Shown: in pieces, positions 1 to 6,833 of the stretch | How positions within the stretch are numbered: position 1 is the first letter of the stretch | Layout of the letters: the number at the start of each line of letters is the position of its first letter | NCBI GenBank assembly: GCA_041394945.1 | Contig: JAWKHH010000001.1 | Location: 62,001 to 126,000 of the forward strand | DNA from: Bryobacteraceae bacterium | GTDB taxonomy: Bacteria; Acidobacteriota; Terriglobia; Bryobacterales; Bryobacteraceae | DNA length: 64,000 bases | Direction: 5' to 3' | Made by a program: the position numbers and the translations under genes | The notes under the pieces: model-generated | Seen by the model: the letters and a program-made list of their open reading frames with translations, nothing else | Databases searched by the model: none | What the model was told of the DNA's origin: nothing

Positions 1-388
1 CGGTTTTGTAGCCCTGGGCCTTGAGAACATTGGCGAAGCGCTGAACCAGACGGTGCAGTTCACCAAACGTGATGGCGCGGGTATCGCCGGGCTCGCCTTC
101 CCACTGAATGGCGATCTTGTCCTTGCGTCCGCCGAGGACGTGGCGGTCGAGGCAGTTGTAGCTGACGTTGGTCTTGGCCCCGACGAACCATTTCACGAAG
201 GGCGGGTTCCACTCGAAGACGTGTGACCATTTTTCGAACCAATGGATCTCGCGTTCAGCGAGTTCGGCCCAGAAGGCTTCGGGCTGTTCTTCGGCGCGTG
301 TGCAAAGAGCGCGATAAGCCTCCATGCTTCCGACGTGGGCTTTCGCGGAAAAATCGACGGGCGGTGGATAGACGGGTTCCTGACTCAT
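1..388 (-). CDS. acs: acetyl-CoA synthetase, N-terminal part (runs off window)
   Basis: This is the 5' end of an AMP-forming acetate-CoA ligase, which activates acetate with ATP and CoA for central carbon metabolism in the cytoplasm. The reverse strand reads MSQEPVYPPPVDFSAK from the ATG at 388. It stays open to the window edge and contains the family's N-terminal signatures: a NVSYNCLDRH segment followed by IQWEGEPGDTRAITFGEL. Only about 129 of roughly 650 residues are present, so the adenylation motifs are outside. A TAAAAT hexamer lies 12 nt upstream of the ATG (401-406, reverse strand), so the leader would be very short. The gene is divergent from the small Cys-rich gene at 444. The family call is firm; the substrate (acetate versus propionate) is inferred from overall similarity. 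Confidence 0.93.
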   Translation of the reverse strand, partial: MSQEPVYPPPVDFSAKAHVGSMEAYRALCTRAEEQPEAFWAELAEREIHWFEKWSHVFEWNPPFVKWFVGAKTNVSYNCLDRHVLGGRKDKIAIQWEGEPGDTRAITFGELHRLVQRFANVLKAQGYKT

Positions 389-430
389 GACGAACTTCGC
401 ATTTTATCATTCGACGGGGGCCGCGCCCGC

Positions 431-436
431 TACAAT
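431..436 (+). promoter_or_regulatory. putative -10 box, leaderless arrangement for the 444 gene
   Basis: TACAAT ends 7 nt before the ATG at 444, and there is no purine-rich ribosome site between them. Transcription would then start at or next to the start codon. The same layout is seen at five other genes of this window. No -35 element is evident. Confidence 0.4.
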
Positions 437-443
437 CGACCGT

Positions 444-659
444 ATGTGCTGCGACGAACTGGCCGCCCTGGAAGACCGCGATATGCTCCGGGTGGGGCTG
501 CCGCACACGCTGCCGAACGGACGGTTCCTGACCGAGATCGACACGGAGTTTTTTCTGGTGTTCGGGGAGGAGCGTCCGTCCTACGTCGGCTTGCACTACT
601 GTCCGTTTTGCGGCCGGATCGTGAGCCGGGAGCTGTGGAATCGGGAAAAGAAAAAATAG
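444..659 (+). CDS. small Cys-rich (CxxC) protein of unknown function
   Basis: A 71-residue protein that I do not recognise. It starts MCCDELAALEDRDML and carries a CPFCG motif near residue 53, so two Cys pairs (the N-terminal CC and the CPFC) could bind a metal or be redox active. The C-terminus is basic (NREKKK). An in-frame ATG exists at 387, but it would overlap the divergent acs start; the ATG at 444 is preferred because a -10-like TACAAT sits just upstream. It ends about 15 bp before the TTGACA of the NO operon and could be transcribed separately. It is probably cytoplasmic because no signal peptide or membrane segment is visible. Confidence 0.65.
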   Translation: MCCDELAALEDRDMLRVGLPHTLPNGRFLTEIDTEFFLVFGEERPSYVGLHYCPFCGRIVSRELWNREKKK

Positions 660-673
660 GTACGAAGGTACCC

Positions 674-715
674 TTGACATGGACCGAAGGTATTATGCAT
701 TCTAGATGCATAATA
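674..715 (+). promoter_or_regulatory. promoter with NsrR-type operator of the NO operon
   Basis: A perfect TTGACA (-35) lies at 674-679. Downstream, 691-700 and 706-715 form a perfect 10-bp inverted repeat (TATTATGCAT / ATGCATAATA) with a 5-bp spacer. Its core ATGCAT-N5-ATGCAT is the known NsrR operator geometry of proteobacteria. It sits where the -10 and transcription start must be, so a bound repressor would block RNA polymerase. The operon downstream ends with an NsrR-like gene, which closes an autoregulatory loop. The -10 itself is poorly conserved. A direct repeat CGAAGGTA also flanks the -35 (663-670 and 685-692). Confidence 0.8.
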
Positions 716-1092
716 TGCCTGCACCAACCACCACACTCTTCGAACAATTGGGCGGAGCGGCCGCCGTGGAGGGCGCCGTCGACGCGTTCTACCGCAAGGT
801 CCTCGTGGACGACCGTGTGTCGCACTTCTTCGACGACGTCGACATGGAGCGGCAGCGCGCCAAGCAGAAAGCGTTTCTGACGATGGCGTTTGGCGGACCG
901 CACAACTACTCGGGCAAGGACATGCGGGCCGGACACGCGCACCTTGTCGCCAAGGGCCTGAACGATTCGCACGTCGATGCGATCATCGAGTTGCTGGGCG
1001 CCACGCTCCGCGACATGGGCGTGGGTGAGAATCTTATCGGCCAAGTTGCGGCGATCGCCGAATCGACCCGCAACGACGTGCTGGGACGTTAA
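715..1092 (+). CDS. glbN: group I truncated hemoglobin (trHbN-like)
   Basis: A 125-residue 2/2 globin. It shows the family landmarks LFEQLGG at the N-terminus, FFDDVDMERQRAKQ, then FGGPHNYSGKDMRAGHAHL containing the proximal His region, and a C-terminal RNDVLGR. Group I truncated globins typically bind O2 and NO and can act as NO dioxygenases, converting NO to nitrate when a reductase supplies electrons. The next gene (4-frame-shifted overlap TAATG at 1090-1094) encodes such a reductase. The ATG at 706 is in frame but lies inside the operator repeat; the ATG at 715 gives the normal family N-terminus and is preferred. Likely repressed by NsrR through the operator directly upstream. Confidence 0.92.
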   Translation: MPAPTTTLFEQLGGAAAVEGAVDAFYRKVLVDDRVSHFFDDVDMERQRAKQKAFLTMAFGGPHNYSGKDMRAGHAHLVAKGLNDSHVDAIIELLGATLRDMGVGENLIGQVAAIAESTRNDVLGR

Positions 1093-2039
1093 TGGCAGAG
1101 GTCCGCTACCAGGGTCGCGTCTATTCGGTCCACCCCGGCGAAAGTGTGCTGGACGCCCTGCTGCGGCAGGGCGTTCGGGCGTCTCACGCCTGCAAGGCCG
1201 GCAGTTGCGGCTCCTGCATGTTGCGCCGCGAAGAAGGAGCGGTTCCACCGAGAGCGCAGGAAGGACTGAAGGATTCCTGGAAGGCGAACGGCTACTTTCT
1301 GGCGTGCATGTGCCATCCGGAGGGGGATCTCTCCGTGGAGGCGGCGGGCGCGGACGTTCGCATTCCGGCGGTGATCATCGCACTCCGGCTGTTGTCGGCG
1401 GATGTGCTGGAAGTGCGGCTGCGTCCGGACGCTCCGTTCGAGTTTCGGGCGGGCCAGTATGTTTCGCTGATTCTCGACGACGGACTCTCGCGCAGCTACT
1501 CGATCGCGTCGTTGCCGGCCGAAGGCGAGATCGCGCTCCATGTCCGCCGGATCGCCAATGGCCTGATGAGCGGGTGGCTGTTCGAGGAGGCCCGGCCGGG
1601 CGCGAGGGTACACCTACAGGGCCCTTCCGGCGATTGCTTCTACATCGCGGGACGAGAGACTCAGCCGATGCTGCTGGTGGGAACGGGCACGGGGCTCGCG
1701 CCGCTGTGGGGTATCGCGCGGGACGCGCTAGCTTCGGGCCATACGGGCCCGATTCACCTGATCCACGGCGCGGTCCGCGAGGAAGGCCTGTACCTGACGG
1801 AGGCGTTGGCGGCGCTGGCCGCGGCGCATTGGAACTTCGACTACATCCCATCGCTGCTCGACCAGGGCCCGATCGACTCCGTTCTGGGCGCGCGCTTCCC
1901 TGCCCTGGGCGGCTGGCGCGGATTCGTGTGCGGCGATCCGGCGATTGTGGGCGCGCTGCGGAAGAAGCTGTTTCTCGCCGGCATGGCGATGCGCGATATC
2001 CACGCCGACGCGTTTCTACCGGCGCAGGAGGCGTCGTAG
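1092..2039 (+). CDS. 2Fe-2S ferredoxin / FAD / NAD(P) oxidoreductase
   Basis: A 315-residue electron-transfer protein with two modules. Residues about 1-90 are a plant-type ferredoxin domain: CKAGSCGSC supplies C-x4-C-x2-C and CMCHPEGDL the last ligand. Residues about 95-315 form a ferredoxin-NADP reductase fold with the flavin motif RSYSIAS, the nucleotide motif GTGTGLAPLWG and a C-terminal CGDP. This order (Fe-S first) resembles the reductases of ring-hydroxylating and methane monooxygenase systems. Here its start overlaps the globin stop by 1 nt, so the parsimonious role is re-reducing the globin from NAD(P)H during NO detoxification, a split version of flavohemoglobin. The partner assignment is inference from context. 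Confidence 0.9.
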   Translation: MAEVRYQGRVYSVHPGESVLDALLRQGVRASHACKAGSCGSCMLRREEGAVPPRAQEGLKDSWKANGYFLACMCHPEGDLSVEAAGADVRIPAVIIALRLLSADVLEVRLRPDAPFEFRAGQYVSLILDDGLSRSYSIASLPAEGEIALHVRRIANGLMSGWLFEEARPGARVHLQGPSGDCFYIAGRETQPMLLVGTGTGLAPLWGIARDALASGHTGPIHLIHGAVREEGLYLTEALAALAAAHWNFDYIPSLLDQGPIDSVLGARFPALGGWRGFVCGDPAIVGALRKKLFLAGMAMRDIHADAFLPAQEAS

Positions 2040-2054
2040 CGGGCGGCTGCGGAC

Positions 2055-2501
2055 ATGCAACTCAGTCTTCACGCCGATTACTCTCTGCGCCTGTTGATCT
2101 ACCTGGGAACGCATCCCGAGGAGACGGTGGCCACCGAACAGGTGAGCCGGGCGTACGGGATCTCCAAACACCATCTGGTTCGCGTGGTCCAGACGTTAGC
2201 CATGCACGGGTATGTCGCCGTCTCGCCGGGCCGTTCCGGCGGAGTCAAACTCGCCAAGGCGCCGCGGGAGATCCGCCTCGGCGAACTGGTGCGCCGCGCC
2301 GAGCCGAACCTGAAGCTGGTGGAATGCTTCGACGGCGTCACCAACACCTGTCCGATCGTTGGGGCGTGCCGGCTCCAGGGTTACCTGGAAGACGCGATGC
2401 AGGCGTTCCTCGCCGAACTCGACCGCCACAGCCTCGCGGATCTGCTTGCGGGCAAGCGCGAGGCGCTGGACGGGCTGCTGCAAGAGATCAGGCAGGCCTG
2501 A
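2055..2501 (+). CDS. nsrR: Rrf2-family NO-sensing repressor, NsrR-like
   Basis: A 148-residue Rrf2 regulator with a winged-helix N-terminus (MQLSLHADYSLRLLIYLG, then ISKHHLVRVVQTLAMHGYV and SPGRSGGVKLA). Three cysteines sit in CFDGVTNTCPIVGACRL (C-x7-C-x5-C), the Fe-S ligand region expected of NsrR; NO attack on the cluster releases DNA in characterised members. It is 15 bp downstream of the reductase and the last gene of the operon that carries an ATGCAT-N5-ATGCAT operator, matching NsrR rather than IscR or RirA. Its last 14 bp overlap the convergent methyltransferase gene. Specificity for NO is inferred from the operator and the globin. Confidence 0.88.
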   Translation: MQLSLHADYSLRLLIYLGTHPEETVATEQVSRAYGISKHHLVRVVQTLAMHGYVAVSPGRSGGVKLAKAPREIRLGELVRRAEPNLKLVECFDGVTNTCPIVGACRLQGYLEDAMQAFLAELDRHSLADLLAGKREALDGLLQEIRQA

Positions 2502-3219
2502 CCGCGGCGAACAGGGGGAGCGGACGGTCCACGGCGGAGTGCTTCCACTCGACCGCGCGCGGGACGAATCCCACGCCGCGGAGAACGGCGAGCCACTCGT
2601 CGCGCGCGAACAGGCCCTCGACGTGCTCGTCGCGCTCGACGCGGACCGCCCCATTCGCTTCTCGCAGGACGACGACATAATCTACGCGGTAGACCGATTC
2701 ATCCGCCGCAGGCGCGTGCACCCACTCGAGGTATCGCAGGGCGCGGCCGTCGCCGTCGGCGCCGCCGCAATCGGTGGAAGGCTCGAAGGTCTCCCGCGTG
2801 TAGTCGGGCGCGAATAACGCACCGCCGCCGGGCCGGCAATGCAGATAGGCGGTTTCGACGGCTTGGCGCAGATCGTCGAGCGTGGTCATGTAGCAGACAG
2901 CGTCGTGGATGAAGACGCGGTCGAACTGGCGGCCGAGGCGGGCGGTCCGCATGTCGCCGGCGGCGTGTTCGCAATCGGGGTTGAGGCGGCTCGACACGTC
3001 GATCATGGCCGGCGAGATGTCGACGAGCGTGACCGAGCGGAAGCGGCGCTTCAGGAACCAGGCGTTGTTGCCGCCGCCGGCGCCGAACTCCACGAGGGTT
3101 TCGGCGGGGCCGTCGCCGGTGGCGGCGAGGTGATGCGCATACGCCGCCGCTTCTTCCTCATACTCGCCGGGCGCCGAGAACAACGGCCACCATGCGGCCA
3201 GTTCGCCGTAGAGCTTCAT
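2488..3219 (-). CDS. class I SAM-dependent methyltransferase
   Basis: A 243-residue Rossmann-fold methyltransferase. Motif I is LVEFGAGGGNNAWFL around residues 37-51, motif II is VTLVDIS, and the post-motif region HDAVCYMT follows the usual order. The substrate is not evident; small-molecule methylation is as likely as any other. The start MKLYGELAAWW at 3219 is preferred over upstream in-frame starts because it overlaps the PPK2 stop by 4 bp (ATGA), the typical coupling seen throughout this window. It converges on nsrR with a 14-bp overlap. It is the last gene of the minus-strand run that starts with the nucleotide transporter. Confidence 0.85.
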   Translation of the reverse strand: MKLYGELAAWWPLFSAPGEYEEEAAAYAHHLAATGDGPAETLVEFGAGGGNNAWFLKRRFRSVTLVDISPAMIDVSSRLNPDCEHAAGDMRTARLGRQFDRVFIHDAVCYMTTLDDLRQAVETAYLHCRPGGGALFAPDYTRETFEPSTDCGGADGDGRALRYLEWVHAPAADESVYRVDYVVVLREANGAVRVERDEHVEGLFARDEWLAVLRGVGFVPRAVEWKHSAVDRPLPLFAAVRPA

Positions 3220-4025
3220 TCGATGACGATCCCGCTCAGATCCTCCGGTTCGGGGAACTTCAGTTCCATCTCCTCGAGCGCGTCGACGAGGATCTCGGAA
3301 ACGGCGAGATCGCGGAACCATTTCCGGTTGGCCGGGATCACATACCAGGGCGCCTTTTCGCGGGAGGTATGCTCCATCGCGTCTTCATACGCCTTGTGAT
3401 ACTCGTCCCAGAGCGCGCGTTCTTTCAGGTCGCCGATGCGGAATTTCCAGTGCTTGGTGGGATCGTCGAGGCGGTCCTGGAGGCGCTGCTTCTGCTCATC
3501 CCTACCGATGTGCAGGAAGAATTTTCGGATGCTGGTTCCGGTCTGGTGGAGGAGCTGTTCGAACTCGCGAATCTGGTCGTAGCGTTTTCGCCAGACCTCC
3601 TCCGGCACGAGATTGTGCACACGGACCACGAGCACGTCCTCATAGTGCGAGCGGTTGAAGATGCCGATCTCGCCTTTGCCGGGCACGGCCTTGTGAACGC
3701 GCCACAGGAAATCGTGTTCGCGTTCCTCTTCGGTGGGGACCTTGAATCCGGTGACTTCGCAGCCCTGCGGATTGAGGTGGCCCATGACGCGGCGGATGGT
3801 GGAATCCTTGCCGGCGGTGTCGGTGGCCTGGAGCACGACGAGCAAGGCGCGTTCGCGGCCGGCCCAGAGCTTCTCCTGAAGCTCGCTCATCCGTTCGAGG
3901 TTGCGCACGGTTTCCGCTTCGGCCTCCTCGCGCTGCCAGCCGTAATCGGCTTCGGGATCCCAGTCGCTCAATCGAACCTTCGATCCGGCCTTCACCAGGA
4001 GACGTTCGGTCAACTTGGCGCCCAT
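3216..4025 (-). CDS. ppk2: polyphosphate kinase 2 family (polyP:nucleotide phosphotransferase)
   Basis: A 269-residue PPK2 enzyme that uses polyphosphate to phosphorylate nucleotides in the cytoplasm. Visible motifs are the Walker A ATDTAGKDSTI, the lid/Walker B region FNRSHYEDVLVVRVH, KFFLHIGRDEQ, KHWKF and the C-terminal APWYVIPANRKWFRDL. The overall motif set resembles class III PPK2s, which can convert AMP and ADP to ATP; class assignment is by pattern only. ATG at 4025 is chosen because GGAGGG lies 11 nt upstream, whereas the alternative GTG at 4046 would overlap the transporter gene. It lies 7 bp downstream of that TLC-type nucleotide transporter, which suggests joint nucleotide-pool management. 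Confidence 0.9.
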   Translation of the reverse strand: MGAKLTERLLVKAGSKVRLSDWDPEADYGWQREEAEAETVRNLERMSELQEKLWAGRERALLVVLQATDTAGKDSTIRRVMGHLNPQGCEVTGFKVPTEEEREHDFLWRVHKAVPGKGEIGIFNRSHYEDVLVVRVHNLVPEEVWRKRYDQIREFEQLLHQTGTSIRKFFLHIGRDEQKQRLQDRLDDPTKHWKFRIGDLKERALWDEYHKAYEDAMEHTSREKAPWYVIPANRKWFRDLAVSEILVDALEEMELKFPEPEDLSGIVIE

Positions 4026-4032
4026 CGTATGA

Positions 4033-5340
4033 TCAGCCCTCCGCACTCAGTGTTTTGTGACGCCGCGCGATGAGCACGGCGATCCAGATCCATATCGCCA
4101 CCATCCCGATGTTGAACAGGGCGAAGCTGCGAACACTCCAGCCGAGCATTTCGTAGCCGACGAAGACGACGCCGGCCTGGATGAGGTCTCCGGCGCGGAC
4201 GAAGAAGGTGTCGGTGGTGGCTTTTCCCTTGTACTTCTCTTCGCGCGTGGTTGGAAGGAACAGGGCGTGCCGCACGGTGTTGTTCAAAGAATAGTCGGTA
4301 CTGTTCTCGAAAATCTTGGCCACCTTCACGACGCCGAGCACGGGGAGCGCGGCGAGCAGGCCGTAGCCGCCGAGGGCGATGGCCGGCAGGATGAACAGAG
4401 CCGCGCGCACTCCGATCCATTTGAAAATCCGGGAGACGAGGAATGTCTGGATGAGGAACCCGAGCAGATTCACCCAACTGAAATAGTCGCCGTAGAACTG
4501 GCCGATGAAGGCCTTGCGCTGATCGGTGGGCACGGCGGCGGCGGACTCGCTGACAAAGCGTCCGACGATGTACTCACCGGTGGTGTTCACGGCGTTGAGC
4601 AGCAGCACGAGCAGCGCGATGAGCAAGAGGTAGCGATTCTTCATCACGAGCTCGAAACCGCCGCCGCGGTCCAATTGCTCTTTTTCGCGCTTGCCGGCGG
4701 CGCTCCTTTCCCGCGTGTGAACGGTGTAGGTGAGACCGATGCAAACGGTCAACACGGCCGCAGCGACGAGCATCAACTGATAGGGCGAGAGCACGGCGAA
4801 CAACTTACCGGCGGCGAGCGATCCGACCCAGGCGCCGAGCGAGGCGCCGACTCCGACGATCGGGAAGAGGCGCTTGCCCTGCTCTTCGGTGTAAATGTCG
4901 TTGGCGAACGCCCAAAACTGGGCGACGACGAGCATGTTGAAGACACCCACCCAAAGAAAGAACGCAACACCGATGCCGACGCCGGCATTGCCGAGCACGT
5001 AGAACAGCGCCAGGTTGGCGATGAAAAATGCGGTGACGCCGCCGACGAGGCCCATACGGTTGAAGCGCGACGCGACGGCGGAATACGCCGGGACGACCAG
5101 GAGAAACAGCATGGCCTGGCCAGCCGAGGCGTAGCTTTTGATCTGTGCGCCGCCCTCCTGGGCGAGGATCAGCGGCTCGCGGACGGTCTTGAGCACGTAG
5201 TAGGCGCCGAGCAGGAGGAAGACGTTGGCGGCGAGCAACAGAGCGGTGACGCTCTCGCCAGCCTCGACGCGGCTGAACAGCGAGAGGACGCGATCCAGGA
5301 CGCCGCGTTCGCGTGGCGGAGCAAGTGCTACATCGGCCAT
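4033..5340 (-). CDS. TLC/Npt-type nucleotide (ATP/ADP) transporter-like membrane protein
   Basis: A 435-residue inner-membrane protein with about 12 hydrophobic segments. Segments such as LLLAANVFLLLGAYYVLKTVREPLIL at the N-terminus (a KTVRE element) and FENSTDYSLNNTVRHALFLPT in the second half are typical of the ATP:ADP antiporter (TLC) family, known from chlamydiae, rickettsiae and plastids. Free-living relatives occur in several phyla and mostly lack biochemical evidence, so nucleotide exchange is a family expectation, not something the sequence proves. At 435 residues it is shorter than the roughly 500-residue parasite carriers. It is first in a minus-strand run with ppk2 and a methyltransferase, and 14 bp downstream of the beta-CASP hydrolase. 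Confidence 0.75.
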   Translation of the reverse strand: MADVALAPPRERGVLDRVLSLFSRVEAGESVTALLLAANVFLLLGAYYVLKTVREPLILAQEGGAQIKSYASAGQAMLFLLVVPAYSAVASRFNRMGLVGGVTAFFIANLALFYVLGNAGVGIGVAFFLWVGVFNMLVVAQFWAFANDIYTEEQGKRLFPIVGVGASLGAWVGSLAAGKLFAVLSPYQLMLVAAAVLTVCIGLTYTVHTRERSAAGKREKEQLDRGGGFELVMKNRYLLLIALLVLLLNAVNTTGEYIVGRFVSESAAAVPTDQRKAFIGQFYGDYFSWVNLLGFLIQTFLVSRIFKWIGVRAALFILPAIALGGYGLLAALPVLGVVKVAKIFENSTDYSLNNTVRHALFLPTTREEKYKGKATTDTFFVRAGDLIQAGVVFVGYEMLGWSVRSFALFNIGMVAIWIWIAVLIARRHKTLSAEG

Positions 5341-5354
5341 TGGTGAACCTCCCC

Positions 5355-6773
5355 TCAGTCGAGGTCGAAAACCTGGCCGCGCTCGGGGATGACGACTTCG
5401 ATGCCGCGCGTCTCCCGGATGAGTTCGGCCAGGGGTTCGGCTTGTTCCATTTCGCCGTGAACCAGAAAGATCTTACGGAGCGACTTGGCCATCGGTTTCA
5501 TCCAGGCCATCAGTTCGCGCTGGTCGGCATGGCCGGAGAGTTCGTTGATGGCGATGACTTCGGCGCGGACCCGCATCGGGTCGCCGAAGATGGGCACTTC
5601 CTGCCAGCCTTCGACGAGTTTCCGCCCGAGGGTGTGTTCGGCCTGGAACCCGACGATCAGGACGGTATTGCGCGGATCGCCGATGTTGTTGCGGAGGTGA
5701 TGCAGGATGCGGCCGGCTTCGCACATGCCGGAAGCGGAGATGATCACCATGGGGCCGTGGTAGTCGTTCAACGCCTTGGACTGCTCGACGTTCCGGACGT
5801 ACTGGAGGCGGCGGAAACCGAACGGGTCCGATCCGTTGGCGAGCAGCGCGTTCGTCTCTTCGTCGAAGCACTCGGGGTGTCCGCGGTAGATTTCGGTGGC
5901 GTTGACGGCGAGTGGGCTGTCGACGAAGACGGGGATTTCGGGGATGCGCCCGGCGATGGTCAACTGGTTGAGGATGAGGACGAGTTGCTGGGTGCGTCCG
6001 ACGGCGAAGGCGGGGACGATGACGCGCCCGCCGCGGGCGGCGGTGCGGCTGACGATTTCGGCGACGCGATCGGCGACCAGGCGTTCCTGTTTGTGAAGGC
6101 GATTGCCGTAGGTGCTCTCCATGATGAGGTAGGTCGCTTCCGGGGGCGGCTCGGGGTCGCGGATGATGGGCAGGCAGCAGCGGCCCACGTCGCCGGAGAA
6201 GACGAGCCGGAGGCTTTTGCCGTTGCGGCGGTAATCCACGTTGACGGAGGCGGACCCCAGAAGGTGCCCGGCATCAATATAATCGAACGACAGCTCTTCG
6301 TTGAGTTGGACGGTGCGGTGGTACGGAATCTTTTCGAACTGGGTGAGGATCCGCTCGGCGTCGGCGATGGTGTAGAGCGGTTCGATTTCGCCCTTGCCGT
6401 TGGCCTTGGGGTCCAGCGAACGGCGACGAGTGCGGCGTTTGTTGACGAACTCGGCATCTTTTTCCTGGATGAAGGCCGAGTCCTTGAGCATGGCGCCGCA
6501 GAGGTCCGTGGTGGCGGGCGTGGCGTAGACGCGGCCGCCGAAACCGGTACGGGCAAGTGAGGGGAGGTTACCGCTGTGGTCGATGTGGGCGTGGGAAAGC
6601 ACGACTCCGGTGAGCTGCCGGCCGGGGACGGCGAGATGCCGGTTGCGTTCGAAGGCCTCCTGGCGGCGGCCCTGATAAAGGCCGCAATCGAGGAGCCAGC
6701 GTTCACCGCCGGCGTCGATTTCGTGGGCCGAGCCGGTGACGGTGCGGGCGGCTCCCCAAAAACGAATTCGCAT
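5355..6773 (-). CDS. beta-CASP metallo-beta-lactamase RNA hydrolase
   Basis: A 472-residue cytoplasmic metallohydrolase, probably an RNase. The zinc motif LSHAHIDHSGNLP (HxHxDH) is near residues 59-71, SGDVG supplies the metal Asp, and the beta-CASP region contains ESTYGNRLH, IISASGMCEAGRI and a late SGHADQREL and VHGEMEQ (RMMBL part). The family includes CPSF73-like and RNase J-related enzymes; this length and motif spacing fit the YsH1/CPSF-like bacterial branch. Start at 6773 has a TAAACT hexamer ending 7 nt upstream and no ribosome site, so a leaderless message is likely. It may be the first gene of the run with the nucleotide transporter, 14 bp downstream. Confidence 0.93.
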   Translation of the reverse strand: MRIRFWGAARTVTGSAHEIDAGGERWLLDCGLYQGRRQEAFERNRHLAVPGRQLTGVVLSHAHIDHSGNLPSLARTGFGGRVYATPATTDLCGAMLKDSAFIQEKDAEFVNKRRTRRRSLDPKANGKGEIEPLYTIADAERILTQFEKIPYHRTVQLNEELSFDYIDAGHLLGSASVNVDYRRNGKSLRLVFSGDVGRCCLPIIRDPEPPPEATYLIMESTYGNRLHKQERLVADRVAEIVSRTAARGGRVIVPAFAVGRTQQLVLILNQLTIAGRIPEIPVFVDSPLAVNATEIYRGHPECFDEETNALLANGSDPFGFRRLQYVRNVEQSKALNDYHGPMVIISASGMCEAGRILHHLRNNIGDPRNTVLIVGFQAEHTLGRKLVEGWQEVPIFGDPMRVRAEVIAINELSGHADQRELMAWMKPMAKSLRKIFLVHGEMEQAEPLAELIRETRGIEVVIPERGQVFDLD

Positions 6774-6780
6774 TCCATCC

Positions 6781-6786
6781 AGTTTA
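6781..6786 (-). promoter_or_regulatory. putative -10 box, leaderless arrangement for the beta-CASP gene
   Basis: On the reverse strand TAAACT ends 7 nt before the ATG at 6773, fitting a TAnnnT -10. No Shine-Dalgarno sequence lies between. Part of the set of six such starts in the window. Confidence 0.35.
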
Positions 6787-6833
6787 GCTTTCCGACCGTA
6801 TTGAATCTCGACGCCGTGATGGTGAATCCTTGT

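Noticed and set aside
2055..2501. IscR or RirA instead of NsrR for the Rrf2 protein
   Set aside because: The operon content (globin, reductase) and the ATGCAT-N5-ATGCAT operator both fit NsrR; no isc, suf or iron genes are adjacent.
977..2680. 567-residue plus-strand frame across the reductase and nsrR
   Set aside because: Out of frame with three well-supported genes, and full of Arg/Gly low-complexity sequence.
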